A stretch of 50,944 nt of DNA from a virus (IMGVR_UViG_3300030060_005619:1-50944), one strand, 5' to 3'; shown: positions 14,001-22,068, counted from the stretch's first letter. Program-made: numbers and translations. Notes: generated from the letters alone by a model not told the origin.

Positions 14001-15594
14001 GATGTCGATACGTGATTTGGACCCAACCGGGGCTATGATGTTGCGTCGAACAACGAAGCTCAACATCCCAGAAGAAAACGAAATTCTTACTGTCTTCGAT
14101 AAATCAAGGCAGCGTTTGGCAAAAGGTAACCCAGCAAAAGCAGACGACTTTGGACAAATCGGCATTGCTCGCAATCCTTTCAAGGGGTTTGCAGTCGGTG
14201 GTATGGTGAACAATATGAGACGAAGAAACATCAGCGGTCTAACCAACTTGTTCAGCAAGTACAATGCGTCGGGACCGCTTGCCGGGGCTGGTGTTCCACG
14301 TGGAACAATGCCTGTGCAGATGAATCAGGGCGGTGATCCAGACTTTGGTGGTCGCCCTGACTATTCGCAGTTTGATCCTAGCGATTATGTCCGGTCACAA
14401 GATCCTCGTAGGCAAGTAGCGCCCGAAAACGTTGGTTTTATGAACCCCGGTTTTACTTTCGGCACTCAGCAAGACGACATTCTAGACGCGATTTATCGGT
14501 CGCAAACCACGGAAGCGCAGCCTTTTTCGCCTCCCTTGTCGAGCGCACCGATGTCCGTGCAACAACAAACTGCTCCGTTTACACCCTCTAGTGGAATTGT
14601 TGCGGGAGGACCGGCACCGGGCGAAGTAAAGGTGGTTGACACGGGTGACGCTTACACCGGGCAAGCTCAACTACCGCAACCCGATCCTTTGCCGCCACCT
14701 CCCCCTCCACCGGTAGTGGATGTCGTGCAACCTCCGAGCGAGCAGGTAGCCCCGCCGGCCATGTTGCCTCCCGCTCCAGATTTACCTCCGGCAGTGTATC
14801 AGCCACCGCAACCAACCGAGGTCACGGTGCCCACAGAACCGATGTTTACGCCTCCGCCTGTAGCGGCGACACCCGAGCTAATTGACCCAGTAATGTTGTC
14901 CGGTCAAACGGTTGATTTTGGTATCGCGGATCAAATTACGCCGCAAATCGGGGGCTATGCCACTACACAGGGTATGAACATTGCGGCTACGGGTGATCCG
15001 TTTGCTGACGCGGTTGAAGGTCAATATCAGATGCCAATCTATCGGCCTCAAGCTGCCGGTGCGATGCCGTTTTTGAGTTTAGATTTTGCACGGCCCAGCC
15101 AGCCTTCTGATGCACCGCCTCCTCCACAGTCTGAGGATTATTCTACGGGTAGCTATGGCCGCTTAGAATTTGCCGAGGCGCTTGCAAATTATGAGCGCAT
15201 GTATGGACCGGTTGAGGACTATCAAGCGCCGGATACTGACGCGGTCATGGAGGACACCAGTACCACTGGGTCTGCGGCCAGTTCCGTTCCGTCTGGTACA
15301 CGATTTTATCCGGAGCCTCCGCCAGTGAAAGGCAGCGGCGGCATTGGCGCAACCGCTAAGTTTCTAGCCGAAAAACTCAACTGGGAAGCAAAATACGGCC
15401 CCATAGAGGACTACTACGCTGCGCAAGAAGCGGCACGAAACGAGGATATTAATGCATACCTCAGTCGTCAGGGTGAAGAGGCCATAGCGGCTCAATATGG
15501 TATGACCGTTGAACAACTTAGAGACGTTAACGCGCGTCGGAGAGAGCAGGGGTTACCTCCTCTTGGTGATATAAACCTCCCCGATTATCGGTGA
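11029..15594 (+). CDS. large polyvalent protein with LPD23-like/HExxH and ADP-ribosyltransferase-like domains (1521 aa)
   Basis: Residues about 235-445 match the phage polyvalent-protein domain I know as LPD23. It contains KVRYEIP, DFPELFEEYPQLKNIRV, then TLMHEVQHAIQ with HEVQH at 424-428, a zinc-metallopeptidase-like motif. Around 838-900, AFHGTRGAADRIIEDGGVH followed by FFMTESPAEAMTYG resembles an ADP-ribosyltransferase of the ART-PolyVal type (His840). Residues about 1215-1280 are Pro-rich, and the C-terminal part carries two copies of a Y-GP-EDY motif. Polyvalent proteins are packaged or injected multi-domain effectors. The position directly between terL and portal suggests a virion-associated protein (inference). 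A perfect parS site lies inside the gene, encoding residues VPRGT at 1089-1093. Confidence 0.75.
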   Translation: MAERKFEFGRILPATEEERLPIESFDPDIQALLASGDAIQGFPASMVSDRVGLPTALARGAADLFDTSRREVLIPAARELGDAIESYNPETFGFEERIEERLRPGVFMRPEEATSGPEARANMPLARGVSQAVDFAGDLIRSPETRAQAIETLRTVPETLAEQTKLSGIASLRGERVIDPETGMTGMPYDAFLSATTPLAVGRAVSDVPRASFGIFGSGGGKSGKQAEETVAMLEEAGLDPAEGWERQAGANTYQAYRSSLDGKVRYEIPMQNAKFSSVVRVTEDPDVEIGKILDPETRTEQRLLNLQRLRIEKNQFDDQEYIKLPGYSDYNEKELNTYGFTKRPELAGKDGLQLFPSPALDQILDFPELFEEYPQLKNIRVGPTSPLQIFVRGSYNPEEKVIQLARQKNTPDGRRQMMSTLMHEVQHAIQDIEGTYGGANVGMFQPFDFDKRRSVNREALSDLEKTLKQDLLSVEFDLPEKPGIKDSMKAFIRRGLSLAPLQKLQDLPVPEDLRLTQNRIVSYFKLRAEEENDLARGVLSQKEIQRQTRAEKLQRLEPEVFFADMPKDFVPREGILQQLQKRRELILSDPANYGGSDKELIRLNRALRKLGVKNSEQITEQLSGAFDDRIQQLRPLIKEQAELREVESQAYQMYAGNPGEVEARNTQLRFEGVLGRDNFGSNRTVYRDAEGKARSSDRTITPEELQRTFPEETQQMVLPEGGLVYSLAEGRKGQPSFSMDPPGNGGLEAKKAKLQQQRSTYDNRNAQLFESTAKPLEQSTVDRLKAERAKAGREVVRLQHEIDLEENEPNLPDSIITRDSSGQLLPRNDFYQANEYAFHGTRGAADRIIEDGGVHMNTDEPAFFMTESPAEAMTYGAGGLGDLGTVIPMRIDTRGFAEIDYGGRSYGELDEGGVVSVAFPRKTTFYGFEGTDFEVEVDFDDLVTVRVDGGKPTKVSEDLLEQYHPMGSALLNEEAFLNAVKDAGAPGARLMSIRDLDPTGAMMLRRTTKLNIPEENEILTVFDKSRQRLAKGNPAKADDFGQIGIARNPFKGFAVGGMVNNMRRRNISGLTNLFSKYNASGPLAGAGVPRGTMPVQMNQGGDPDFGGRPDYSQFDPSDYVRSQDPRRQVAPENVGFMNPGFTFGTQQDDILDAIYRSQTTEAQPFSPPLSSAPMSVQQQTAPFTPSSGIVAGGPAPGEVKVVDTGDAYTGQAQLPQPDPLPPPPPPPVVDVVQPPSEQVAPPAMLPPAPDLPPAVYQPPQPTEVTVPTEPMFTPPPVAATPELIDPVMLSGQTVDFGIADQITPQIGGYATTQGMNIAATGDPFADAVEGQYQMPIYRPQAAGAMPFLSLDFARPSQPSDAPPPPQSEDYSTGSYGRLEFAEALANYERMYGPVEDYQAPDTDAVMEDTSTTGSAASSVPSGTRFYPEPPPVKGSGGIGATAKFLAEKLNWEAKYGPIEDYYAAQEAARNEDINAYLSRQGEEAIAAQYGMTVEQLRDVNARRREQGLPPLGDINLPDYR
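14292..14307. promoter_or_regulatory. parS: parS-like ParB-binding palindrome, copy 2 (inside a coding sequence)
   Basis: Exact second copy of TGTTCCACGTGGAACA, 11.1 kb from copy 1, within the polyvalent protein gene (codons GTT CCA CGT GGA ACA). Each of these codons has synonyms that would break the palindrome, so exact conservation suggests selection on the DNA. In many bacteria parS sites are also found inside genes. Confidence 0.65.
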
Positions 15595-15616
15595 CTTTGC
15601 ACCGTAGGAAAAAATT

Positions 15617-18058
15617 ATGGCAAATGGCGATAGACCACCTGTCTCGTTGATGGACAGAGAAGGTATGAACCTCGACGAAGAAAACGTGCTAGCTGTCGAG
15701 GTAGAGGCGCTGCCAAGCGGCCTTGAAACCAATTCGGCGATGAGCATTGAAGGTGTTGAGATCACGCAGGACGAAGACGGTGGTGTCACTTTTGACTTTG
15801 ACCCGCTGCGTAACAAAGATCGTGAAGACGACTTTTTCGACAATCTTGCGGAGTTCATGGACGAATCAGAGTTGGCTGAAGTAGCCAACGATCTGATGGA
15901 CCAATACAGCGCCAATAGGGCCTCCAGACACGACTGGGAAGAGGCTTATTCCGATGGCTTGGAACTACTTGGGTTCAACTACGAAGAGCGTACAGAGCCT
16001 TTTAGGGGCGCTACCGGCGTCACTCACCCCTTGCTTGCTGAAGCGGCAGTGCAATTCCAAGCACAAGCCTTTAACGAACTATTGCCTGCGGACGGTCCTG
16101 TAAGAACAGCGGTGCTCGGCACGCCGACCACTGCAAAGGCAGAACAAGCCAGTCGAGTAAAAAACTTTATGAATTACTACATCACTAACGTGATGGAGGA
16201 ATACACGCCAGAATTTGATCAGATGCTGTTTAATTTGCCTTTGGCGGGCAGCACGTTCAAAAAAGTGTACTTCGACGACTCTCTGGGCCGTCCTGTCAGC
16301 AAGTTTGTACCAGCAGAGCACTTGGTCGTGCCTTACGAGACATCGGACTTACAAACATGCCCGTGCATCACGCATGTCGTGCGGATATCCATGAACGACC
16401 TGCGCAAACAGCAAGTCGGCGGCTTCTATCGTGACGTACCTGTACTGCCTTCTCAGCCCAACACCGACAGTATTTCCCAAGAAACGGACTACATCGACGG
16501 CATGAGTGCGTCAAATATCGATTACGACTGCACTTTGCTTGAGTTTCATGCGGATCTCGACTTGCCCGGATACGAGAACAAAGACGAAGAAGGTGAAGAA
16601 ACTGGCATCAAAGTGCCCTATATCGTCACAATCAGCGAAGAAAACAGCAAAGTATTGTCGATTCGACGTAACTACGAGGAGCAAGACCCTCTCACGAACA
16701 AGATCCAATACTTCGTGCATTACAAGTTTTTGCCCGGATTTGGCTTCTACGGCCTTGGTTTGATTCATACCATAGGGGGCTTGTCACGCACCGCGACTGC
16801 GGCACTGCGTCAATTGATCGATGCAGGAACACTTTCTAACCTGCCTGCGGGCTTCAAGGCTCGCGGCCTGCGGATCAGGGACGACGATTCACCTCTACAA
16901 CCCGGTGAATTTAGAGACGTTGACGCGCCCGGAGGACAGATTAGAGACAGTTTGATGCCTCTGCCTTTCAAAGGGCCAGACGGCACGCTTTTCCAGCTAC
17001 TGGGCTTTGTGGTGGACGCAGGGCAACGGTTTGCCACGATTACCGACATGAAAGTAGGCGATGCCAATCCCAACGCGGCTGTCGGCACAACTATCGCGAT
17101 GATTGAGCAAGGCACTCGTGTAATGAGCGCCGTGCATAAGCGATTGCACTACGCCATGAAGATTGAATTCAAGATCTTGGCACGTGTCATGTCCGAGAGC
17201 TTGCCTCCGGTTTACCCGTATGAGGTGCCGGGCGCAGAGTCAACGGTGAAAGCTGACGACTTTGATGAAAGGGTAGACGTGCTTCCGGTATCTGACCCGA
17301 ATATTTTTTCTCAAAGTCAGCGTATTGCCTTGGCTCAAACTGAGCTACAGATGGCTATGCAGGCTCCTGAGATACACAACATCCCAGAAGTGTATCGCCG
17401 AGTGTACGACGCTTTGGGAGTAAAGAACGCCGACATGATATTGCGAGCAGATACACCCGGCGACATCGCGCCGAAAGACCCAGCGCAAGAAAACATGGAT
17501 GCCTTGAATAATGTTGCCTTGCAGGCGTTCCGTGGCCAAAACCACATGGCTCACATACAAGCGCACCTTATTTTCGTAACGGGCGGCATAGCCTCCTCGC
17601 TACCGCAAGTCGTTGCCGCTATTCAGAAACACATCTTGAATCACGTGCAATTGATGGCGGAGGAGCAAGCAGAGCAGGTGTTTATGCAGCAAAATCCTAA
17701 CGTTGCGATGGTCAATCCTGCGGATAACGAGCAGTACCAGTCCTTAGTCGCGCAAAATGTAGCTACAATCATGCAGCAAGTGGTTCAGCTTGGTCAGCAG
17801 GTGCAACAAGCTGGCCAGCCGCAACAAGGACCAGATCCTTTGATACAACTCAAGCAGCAAGAGTTGCAATTGAAGTCTCAGCAAGAGCAGAACGACATGG
17901 CGATGGAGCAGCAAGAACTGGAGCTAGATCGCCAGAAACTTGCGCAGCGCGAAGCACAGTTCCAACAACGCTTGCAAAGCCAAGAAAACCAAACCGCTGC
18001 TCGCATCGAAGCAGGTATGCAGCGTGAACTATTGAAACAACAACGAGGTGATGTATGA
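15617..18058 (+). CDS. portal protein (813 aa)
   Basis: Large podovirus-type portal. Typical portal features: DQYSANRASRHDWEEAYSDG near residue 95, the PFRGATGVTHPLLAEAAVQF segment (about 122-141), FKKVYFDD and VPAEHLVVPY in the wing, a long central stem/clip region (RQLIDAGTLSNLPAGF), and a Gln/Glu-rich coiled-coil C-terminus (about 700-813). It forms the dodecameric channel at the capsid vertex through which DNA enters and leaves. AGGA precedes the ATG. Its stop overlaps the next start as ATGA. Confidence 0.9.
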   Translation: MANGDRPPVSLMDREGMNLDEENVLAVEVEALPSGLETNSAMSIEGVEITQDEDGGVTFDFDPLRNKDREDDFFDNLAEFMDESELAEVANDLMDQYSANRASRHDWEEAYSDGLELLGFNYEERTEPFRGATGVTHPLLAEAAVQFQAQAFNELLPADGPVRTAVLGTPTTAKAEQASRVKNFMNYYITNVMEEYTPEFDQMLFNLPLAGSTFKKVYFDDSLGRPVSKFVPAEHLVVPYETSDLQTCPCITHVVRISMNDLRKQQVGGFYRDVPVLPSQPNTDSISQETDYIDGMSASNIDYDCTLLEFHADLDLPGYENKDEEGEETGIKVPYIVTISEENSKVLSIRRNYEEQDPLTNKIQYFVHYKFLPGFGFYGLGLIHTIGGLSRTATAALRQLIDAGTLSNLPAGFKARGLRIRDDDSPLQPGEFRDVDAPGGQIRDSLMPLPFKGPDGTLFQLLGFVVDAGQRFATITDMKVGDANPNAAVGTTIAMIEQGTRVMSAVHKRLHYAMKIEFKILARVMSESLPPVYPYEVPGAESTVKADDFDERVDVLPVSDPNIFSQSQRIALAQTELQMAMQAPEIHNIPEVYRRVYDALGVKNADMILRADTPGDIAPKDPAQENMDALNNVALQAFRGQNHMAHIQAHLIFVTGGIASSLPQVVAAIQKHILNHVQLMAEEQAEQVFMQQNPNVAMVNPADNEQYQSLVAQNVATIMQQVVQLGQQVQQAGQPQQGPDPLIQLKQQELQLKSQQEQNDMAMEQQELELDRQKLAQREAQFQQRLQSQENQTAARIEAGMQRELLKQQRGDV

Positions 18059-18258
18059 GCAGAGTAAAAATCATGGGTGGGCCGATTAAAGAGCCGCCCA
18101 AGCCTGTAAGCAAAGCCGAAATACAAGGCCAAGGCAGCATTCCTTACGCGCAAACCATCGAAGAGCCAACTCCGGATACGATGTTTGCGAAGGTCACCAC
18201 CGGCAAGAAACGAGGCATGGGTGCAGCAGAGCGGGGATCACGCTTCACAAGCGCATAG
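18055..18258 (+). CDS. small hypothetical protein (67 aa)
   Basis: ATGA overlap with the portal gene. Pro/Gly/Lys-rich, probably unstructured (GPIKEPPKPVSKAE, GKKRGMGAAERGSRF). Function unknown; position suggests a head accessory factor. Confidence 0.55.
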   Translation: MSRVKIMGGPIKEPPKPVSKAEIQGQGSIPYAQTIEEPTPDTMFAKVTTGKKRGMGAAERGSRFTSA

Positions 18259-18324
18259 GGCGTTTGATTTCTTGCGATAAAGAAGCGAGAATATCCGATA
18301 TCGTCAGACATTGAGGATACTTGA

Positions 18325-18522
18325 TTGGACGGTATCGATATTGTGCAGTTTGTCCGTAAGACGCTGCTAGATCGCAAGGCCCAAATTACGGCACTTTTGT
18401 CGGAAGGCGGGATAAAAGACATGGAACATTACAGAGAGTGCATGGGTGAGATTCGCTCTTGCGATTACATGCTTGTAGAACTTTCTGAAATGCTGGACAG
18501 ACAGGAATCATTTGATGACTGA
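18325..18522 (+). CDS. small helical phage protein (65 aa)
   Basis: TTG start at 18325 with GAGG upstream. Two predicted helices separated by GGIKDMEHYRECMGEIRSCDY, a pattern I have seen in small proteins beside portal genes of other phages; no defined function. The stop overlaps the start of the GroES-like gene by 8 bp. Confidence 0.6.
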   Translation: MDGIDIVQFVRKTLLDRKAQITALLSEGGIKDMEHYRECMGEIRSCDYMLVELSEMLDRQESFDD

Positions 18523-18958
18523 TGCGACAAAGCCTTTGGATCTTTCCAAAGCATACGTTCCTGAAGAGGAGCGCGTACTTGATCCCACTCTGATAGACGC
18601 CGCAATCATAGACAGATTACCCCAGCCTACTGGATGGCGCGTATTACTGCTGCCTTTCAAGGGCAGGACTCGTAGTAAAGGCGGGATTATTCTCAACACC
18701 AAGACATTAGAGGAAGATGCAATCCAAACAAACGTCGGGTTGGTGCTTCGTTTAGGTCCTGATGCATATGACGACAAAAGATTTCCAAACGGGGCGTGGT
18801 GCCAAGAAAAGCAGTGGGTAATTTTTGCTCGCTACGCTGGCTCGCGGTTTCGTTTGAATGATGAAGACGCTGCTAGATTTGGTAGCGAGGTCCGGATTCT
18901 CAACGATGATGAGATCTTGGCCACAATTCTTGACCCTGATGATTTACACCATAACTGA
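18515..18958 (+). CDS. GroES-like (Cpn10) co-chaperonin (147 aa)
   Basis: Residues about 38-140 show the Cpn10 beta-barrel pattern: TGWRVLLLPFKGRTRSKGGI, a mobile-loop segment with hydrophobic GGIILNTKTLEED, VGLVLRLGPDAY, then WVIFARYAGSRFRL and EVRILNDDEILATI. It is longer than bacterial GroES (about 95 aa) by an N-terminal extension of about 35 residues. GroES caps GroEL; phage versions, such as T4 gp31 and various marine phage examples, help fold the major capsid protein. Its location between portal and scaffold genes fits this. No phage GroEL is present here, so it should work with host GroEL (inference). Confidence 0.8.
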   Translation: MTDATKPLDLSKAYVPEEERVLDPTLIDAAIIDRLPQPTGWRVLLLPFKGRTRSKGGIILNTKTLEEDAIQTNVGLVLRLGPDAYDDKRFPNGAWCQEKQWVIFARYAGSRFRLNDEDAARFGSEVRILNDDEILATILDPDDLHHN

Positions 18959-18969
18959 GGGACATGCAG

Positions 18970-19902
18970 ATGAGCGAAGGGAAAGCTGCCCACGAGGCCG
19001 ATGACGGCCAAGTGGATTTAGATTTTGATGAAGAGGCGCAAGAAGTAGAGATCGAAGCGCCCGCGCAGGCGGAGGCGGAGACCACGGAAGAACAAGTTGC
19101 TCAGGCCGAAGGCGACGACGAACACGAAAAGTACAGTCAAAGTGTTCAAAAACGTATCAACCAACTTACGAAGCGTGCAAAAGAGGCGGAGCGTGAAAGA
19201 GAAGAAGCACTCCGCTACGCACAAACGGTGCAGACCGAAAACACGAACGTAAAGCAACGACTTCAAAATCTGGATCAGAATTATCTGGCAGAATACGGTC
19301 ATCGTGTCGTTTCAGAGCAAACTAGAGCAAAAGAAGAGCTTAAAACCGCTATTGAAACGGGTGATGTAGATCGCCAAATGTCTGCGCAAGAGCGGATTGC
19401 CCAACTCAGCATCGCTGCTGACAAGCATGCGCAAGCTAAGGCGCAACGAGAAGCCCAAGCTGCGCAGCAACAGGCGTACGTGCAGCAGCAAGAAGAGCAG
19501 CAACAATACGTCCCGGCCCCTACGCAAGCTGCCCCAGATCCCAAGGCAGAGGATTGGGCTGCCAAAAACGAATGGTTCGGCACAGACGACGCAATGACGT
19601 TTGCGGCGTTTGGATTACACAAGAAATTAGTGCAGGAAGAAGGGTTTGATCCCTCTAGTAATGAATACTATGATGCGCTAGATTCACGAATGAAAGATGC
19701 TTTTCCGCATAGATTCCCAGATGAATCGGTGGAAGTGTCGCGAAATAATCGTTCTGGTCAGTCTGTAGCGGGTGTATCCCGTGGCAAGTCTTCATCAGGA
19801 CGCGGCAAAAAGGTTCGTCTCTCCCCGAGCCAAGTAACGATTGCCAAAAGATTGGGAGTGCCACTCGAAGAGTACGCAAAATACGTGAAGGAAGGACAAT
19901 GA
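18970..19902 (+). CDS. scaffolding protein (310 aa)
   Basis: Acidic N-terminus, long Gln/Glu/Ala coiled coil (about residues 60-190), and a basic C-terminal end (KKVRLSPSQVTIAKRLGVPL) of the type that binds the inner face of the capsid. Order portal, scaffold, capsid is canonical. GAGG suits the ATG at 18970; the in-frame ATG at 18964 lies very close to it. The stop overlaps the next start as ATGA. No protease domain is visible. Confidence 0.8.
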   Translation: MSEGKAAHEADDGQVDLDFDEEAQEVEIEAPAQAEAETTEEQVAQAEGDDEHEKYSQSVQKRINQLTKRAKEAEREREEALRYAQTVQTENTNVKQRLQNLDQNYLAEYGHRVVSEQTRAKEELKTAIETGDVDRQMSAQERIAQLSIAADKHAQAKAQREAQAAQQQAYVQQQEEQQQYVPAPTQAAPDPKAEDWAAKNEWFGTDDAMTFAAFGLHKKLVQEEGFDPSSNEYYDALDSRMKDAFPHRFPDESVEVSRNNRSGQSVAGVSRGKSSSGRGKKVRLSPSQVTIAKRLGVPLEEYAKYVKEGQ

Positions 19903-20384
19903 CTGATAATCAACAAGATGAAATTGATGCCATCAAGAGAACTTCCCGCGCTAAATCATCACGGGCTACACAGGTAAAAAGAAAACCGTGGAGTCCACCG
20001 TCTAAATTAGACGCGCCCCCTGCGCCAGAAGGGTTTAAACATCGTTGGATACGTGCAGAAGTACGTGGATTTGAGGACAGGACCAATATTTCTTCTCGCA
20101 TGCGAGAGGGCTATGAGCTTGTTCGACGCGATGAATACCCGGATTTTGAGGCACCTACTATTGAATCGGGGAAATATGAAGGCGTGTTTGGTGTTGGCGG
20201 GTTGCTTCTGGCAAGAATCCCGTTGGAAACGGTTGCAGAACGAACTGCATATTTTGAAAGAAAGAATGCGGATCAAATTGAAGCCATTGAAACGGACGTT
20301 CTTCGCGAGAATGCACACTCAACTATGGTGATTGACAAACCAGAACGTCAATCCCGTGTAACTTTTGGTGGTCCTCGTAAGTAA
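19899..20384 (+). CDS. conserved phage head-region protein (161 aa)
   Basis: Basic N-terminus (SSRATQVKRKPWSPPSKLD), then APEGFKHRWIRAEVRGFEDR, REGYELVRRDEYPDF, GVGGLLLARIPLETVAERT and a charged tail. I have seen this motif order next to scaffold and capsid genes of marine phages, without known function. Coupled to the scaffold gene by ATGA. Confidence 0.7.
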   Translation: MTDNQQDEIDAIKRTSRAKSSRATQVKRKPWSPPSKLDAPPAPEGFKHRWIRAEVRGFEDRTNISSRMREGYELVRRDEYPDFEAPTIESGKYEGVFGVGGLLLARIPLETVAERTAYFERKNADQIEAIETDVLRENAHSTMVIDKPERQSRVTFGGPRK

Positions 20385-20401
20385 GCTTTTAGGAGCAAAA
20401 C

Positions 20402-21052
20402 ATGGCAAATCAAGAAACCGCTTACGGGCTTCGTCCTATCGGATTGGTAGGGGCTTCCGCTAATTCAACCGGCATTACTCAATATGAGATTGCCAGCAAC
20501 AACACAAACGCTATTTTTCAATATGGCCTAGTAATACCGCTTGCGGCGGGCGTTATTGATCAAGCAGGCGATACGGCGGGCGGTACAACTGCTGCGCTTG
20601 GTGTGTTGATGGGTGTTGAATACGTGGACTCTGTATCCAAGAAGCCTGTTTTTAGTAACTATTGGCCCGGATCAAACAGCGTTAGCGTTGACACAAATTT
20701 CCCTGTCAAAGCTCTCGTTGCCGACAATCCGATGCAAACTTTCCAAGTCGCTACAGACGCTACAACAACCAACAGAGCCACGGCTTTAGCGGGTGTGTTT
20801 GCGAACGCAAGTCTTGGGACGTCTGCTCGAACGGGCAGCACAGATACCGGACGCTCAAATTCAGCGTTGTCCGTGTCATCAATCGCTACAACGGCTACTT
20901 TGCCGCTCAAAATCATGGGTATCGTCGATGACGATGCTAATAGTGATTTTGCTGCTGCTGGTATCCCGTTGATTGTGCGAATTAATGCACACTACAACTC
21001 TCCGAATGCGCGTTTCGATTCACAAACCACTGCCACAACCACTGGCATTTAA
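20402..21052 (+). CDS. putative head decoration or structural protein (216 aa)
   Basis: Opens with MANQETAYGLRPIGLVGASA and continues as a Gly/Ala/Thr/Ser-rich beta protein with SNNTNAIFQYGLVIPL and PLKIMGIVDDDANSDF. It directly precedes the major capsid gene, with a good AGGAG ribosome binding site and nothing between. This sequence type is common beside the capsid gene of marine podoviruses and is usually virion-associated. Confidence 0.7.
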   Translation: MANQETAYGLRPIGLVGASANSTGITQYEIASNNTNAIFQYGLVIPLAAGVIDQAGDTAGGTTAALGVLMGVEYVDSVSKKPVFSNYWPGSNSVSVDTNFPVKALVADNPMQTFQVATDATTTNRATALAGVFANASLGTSARTGSTDTGRSNSALSVSSIATTATLPLKIMGIVDDDANSDFAAAGIPLIVRINAHYNSPNARFDSQTTATTTGI

Positions 21053-21065
21053 CGGGAGAATCTAA

Positions 21066-21971
21066 ATGGCTATTACTCGCGCACAATTAGCGAAAGAGCT
21101 AGAACCCGGACTAAATGCATTGTTCGGGCTGGAATATGATCGTTACGATCAGGAACACGCCGAAATATTTGACGAAGAAACTTCAGACCGCGCGTTTGAA
21201 GAAGAAGTCATGCTTTCGGGCTTTGGTACTGCCCCTGTGAAATCAGAAGGCGGCGCTATCTCATTCGACCAAGCGCAGGAAACATACACTGCACGCTATT
21301 CGCACGAGACAATCGCGTTGGCTTTTTCAATCACCGAGGAAGCTATCGAAGATAATCTCTATGATAAGTTGGCTGCACGGTATACCCGCGCGCTGGCGCG
21401 TTCTATGTCACAAACCAAGCAGATCCGTGCGGCTAGCGTACTGAACAATGCGTTCAGCACTGGTAGCCCAATCGGTGACGGTTCGGCCTTGTGTGCATCT
21501 GACCACCCGTCTATTTCGGGAGATCAGTCAAACGTTCTAGCGACTGCCTCTGACCTCAACGAAACATCTCTTGAGCAGATGTTGATTGATATTGCAGGCT
21601 TTACCGACGAGCGTGGCTTAAAAATTGCTGTTCGTGGAATGAAATTGATCATTCCAAAAGAACTCCAATTTATCGCAGAACGAGTTCTAAACTCTAACCT
21701 GCGTCCCGGCACTGCGGACAACGACACCAACGCACTGAAGTCTATGGGCATGCTGCCCGAAGGAGCGGTTGTAAACCACTTCCTGACGGACACTGATGCG
21801 TTCTTCGTCAAGACAGATGCACCAAACGGCTTCAAGCTGTTTCAAAGAACCCCCATCAAAACTGCGATGGAAGGGGACTTTGATACGGGTAACATGCGCT
21901 TCAAAGCGCGTGAACGTTACTCGTTTGGCGTATCCGACTGGAGATCCGTTATAGGAACTCCGGGCGCATAA
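21066..21971 (+). CDS. major capsid protein (301 aa)
   Basis: Resembles the Mu gpT-like/HK97-fold capsid group. N-terminal arm MAITRAQLAKELEPGLNALF, then FEEEVMLSGFGTAPVKSEGG, ARYSHETIALAFSITEEAI (spine helix region), GLKIAVRGMKLIIPKELQF, LTDTDAFFVKTDAPNGFKLF, and a C-terminal RERYSFGVSDWR. It assembles the shell around the scaffold. Follows the decoration-like gene by 13 bp with GGGAGA, and is ended by a strong terminator, as expected for a very highly expressed gene. Confidence 0.88.
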   Translation: MAITRAQLAKELEPGLNALFGLEYDRYDQEHAEIFDEETSDRAFEEEVMLSGFGTAPVKSEGGAISFDQAQETYTARYSHETIALAFSITEEAIEDNLYDKLAARYTRALARSMSQTKQIRAASVLNNAFSTGSPIGDGSALCASDHPSISGDQSNVLATASDLNETSLEQMLIDIAGFTDERGLKIAVRGMKLIIPKELQFIAERVLNSNLRPGTADNDTNALKSMGMLPEGAVVNHFLTDTDAFFVKTDAPNGFKLFQRTPIKTAMEGDFDTGNMRFKARERYSFGVSDWRSVIGTPGA

Positions 21972-21994
21972 GTTTGTAAAAACTTGTGAAAAAG

Positions 21995-22024
21995 AAGGGG
22001 CACATTGTTGCCCCTTTCTTTTTT
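21995..22024. terminator. rho-independent terminator after the capsid gene
   Basis: AAGGGGCA / TGCCCCTT 8-bp stem, loop CATTGT, then TCTTTTTTG. The left side also has A-rich sequence, so it may work in both directions. The only clear terminator inside the late operon. Confidence 0.85.
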
Positions 22025-22027
22025 GTG

Positions 22028-22068
22028 TATATTCAACTCATCCCTGACAGACGCATACCGCGTCTGAC
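22028..22068 (+). promoter_or_regulatory. promoter and leader hairpin downstream of the capsid terminator
   Basis: TATATT (22028-22033) after TGTG, then a 7-bp hairpin CAGACGC ATACC GCGTCTG (22048-22066), then ACAGGAG. Same terminator, -10 box, leader hairpin order as at 6889, 7271 and 7868, and the loop ATACC is identical to that of copy 1. Confidence 0.55.
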
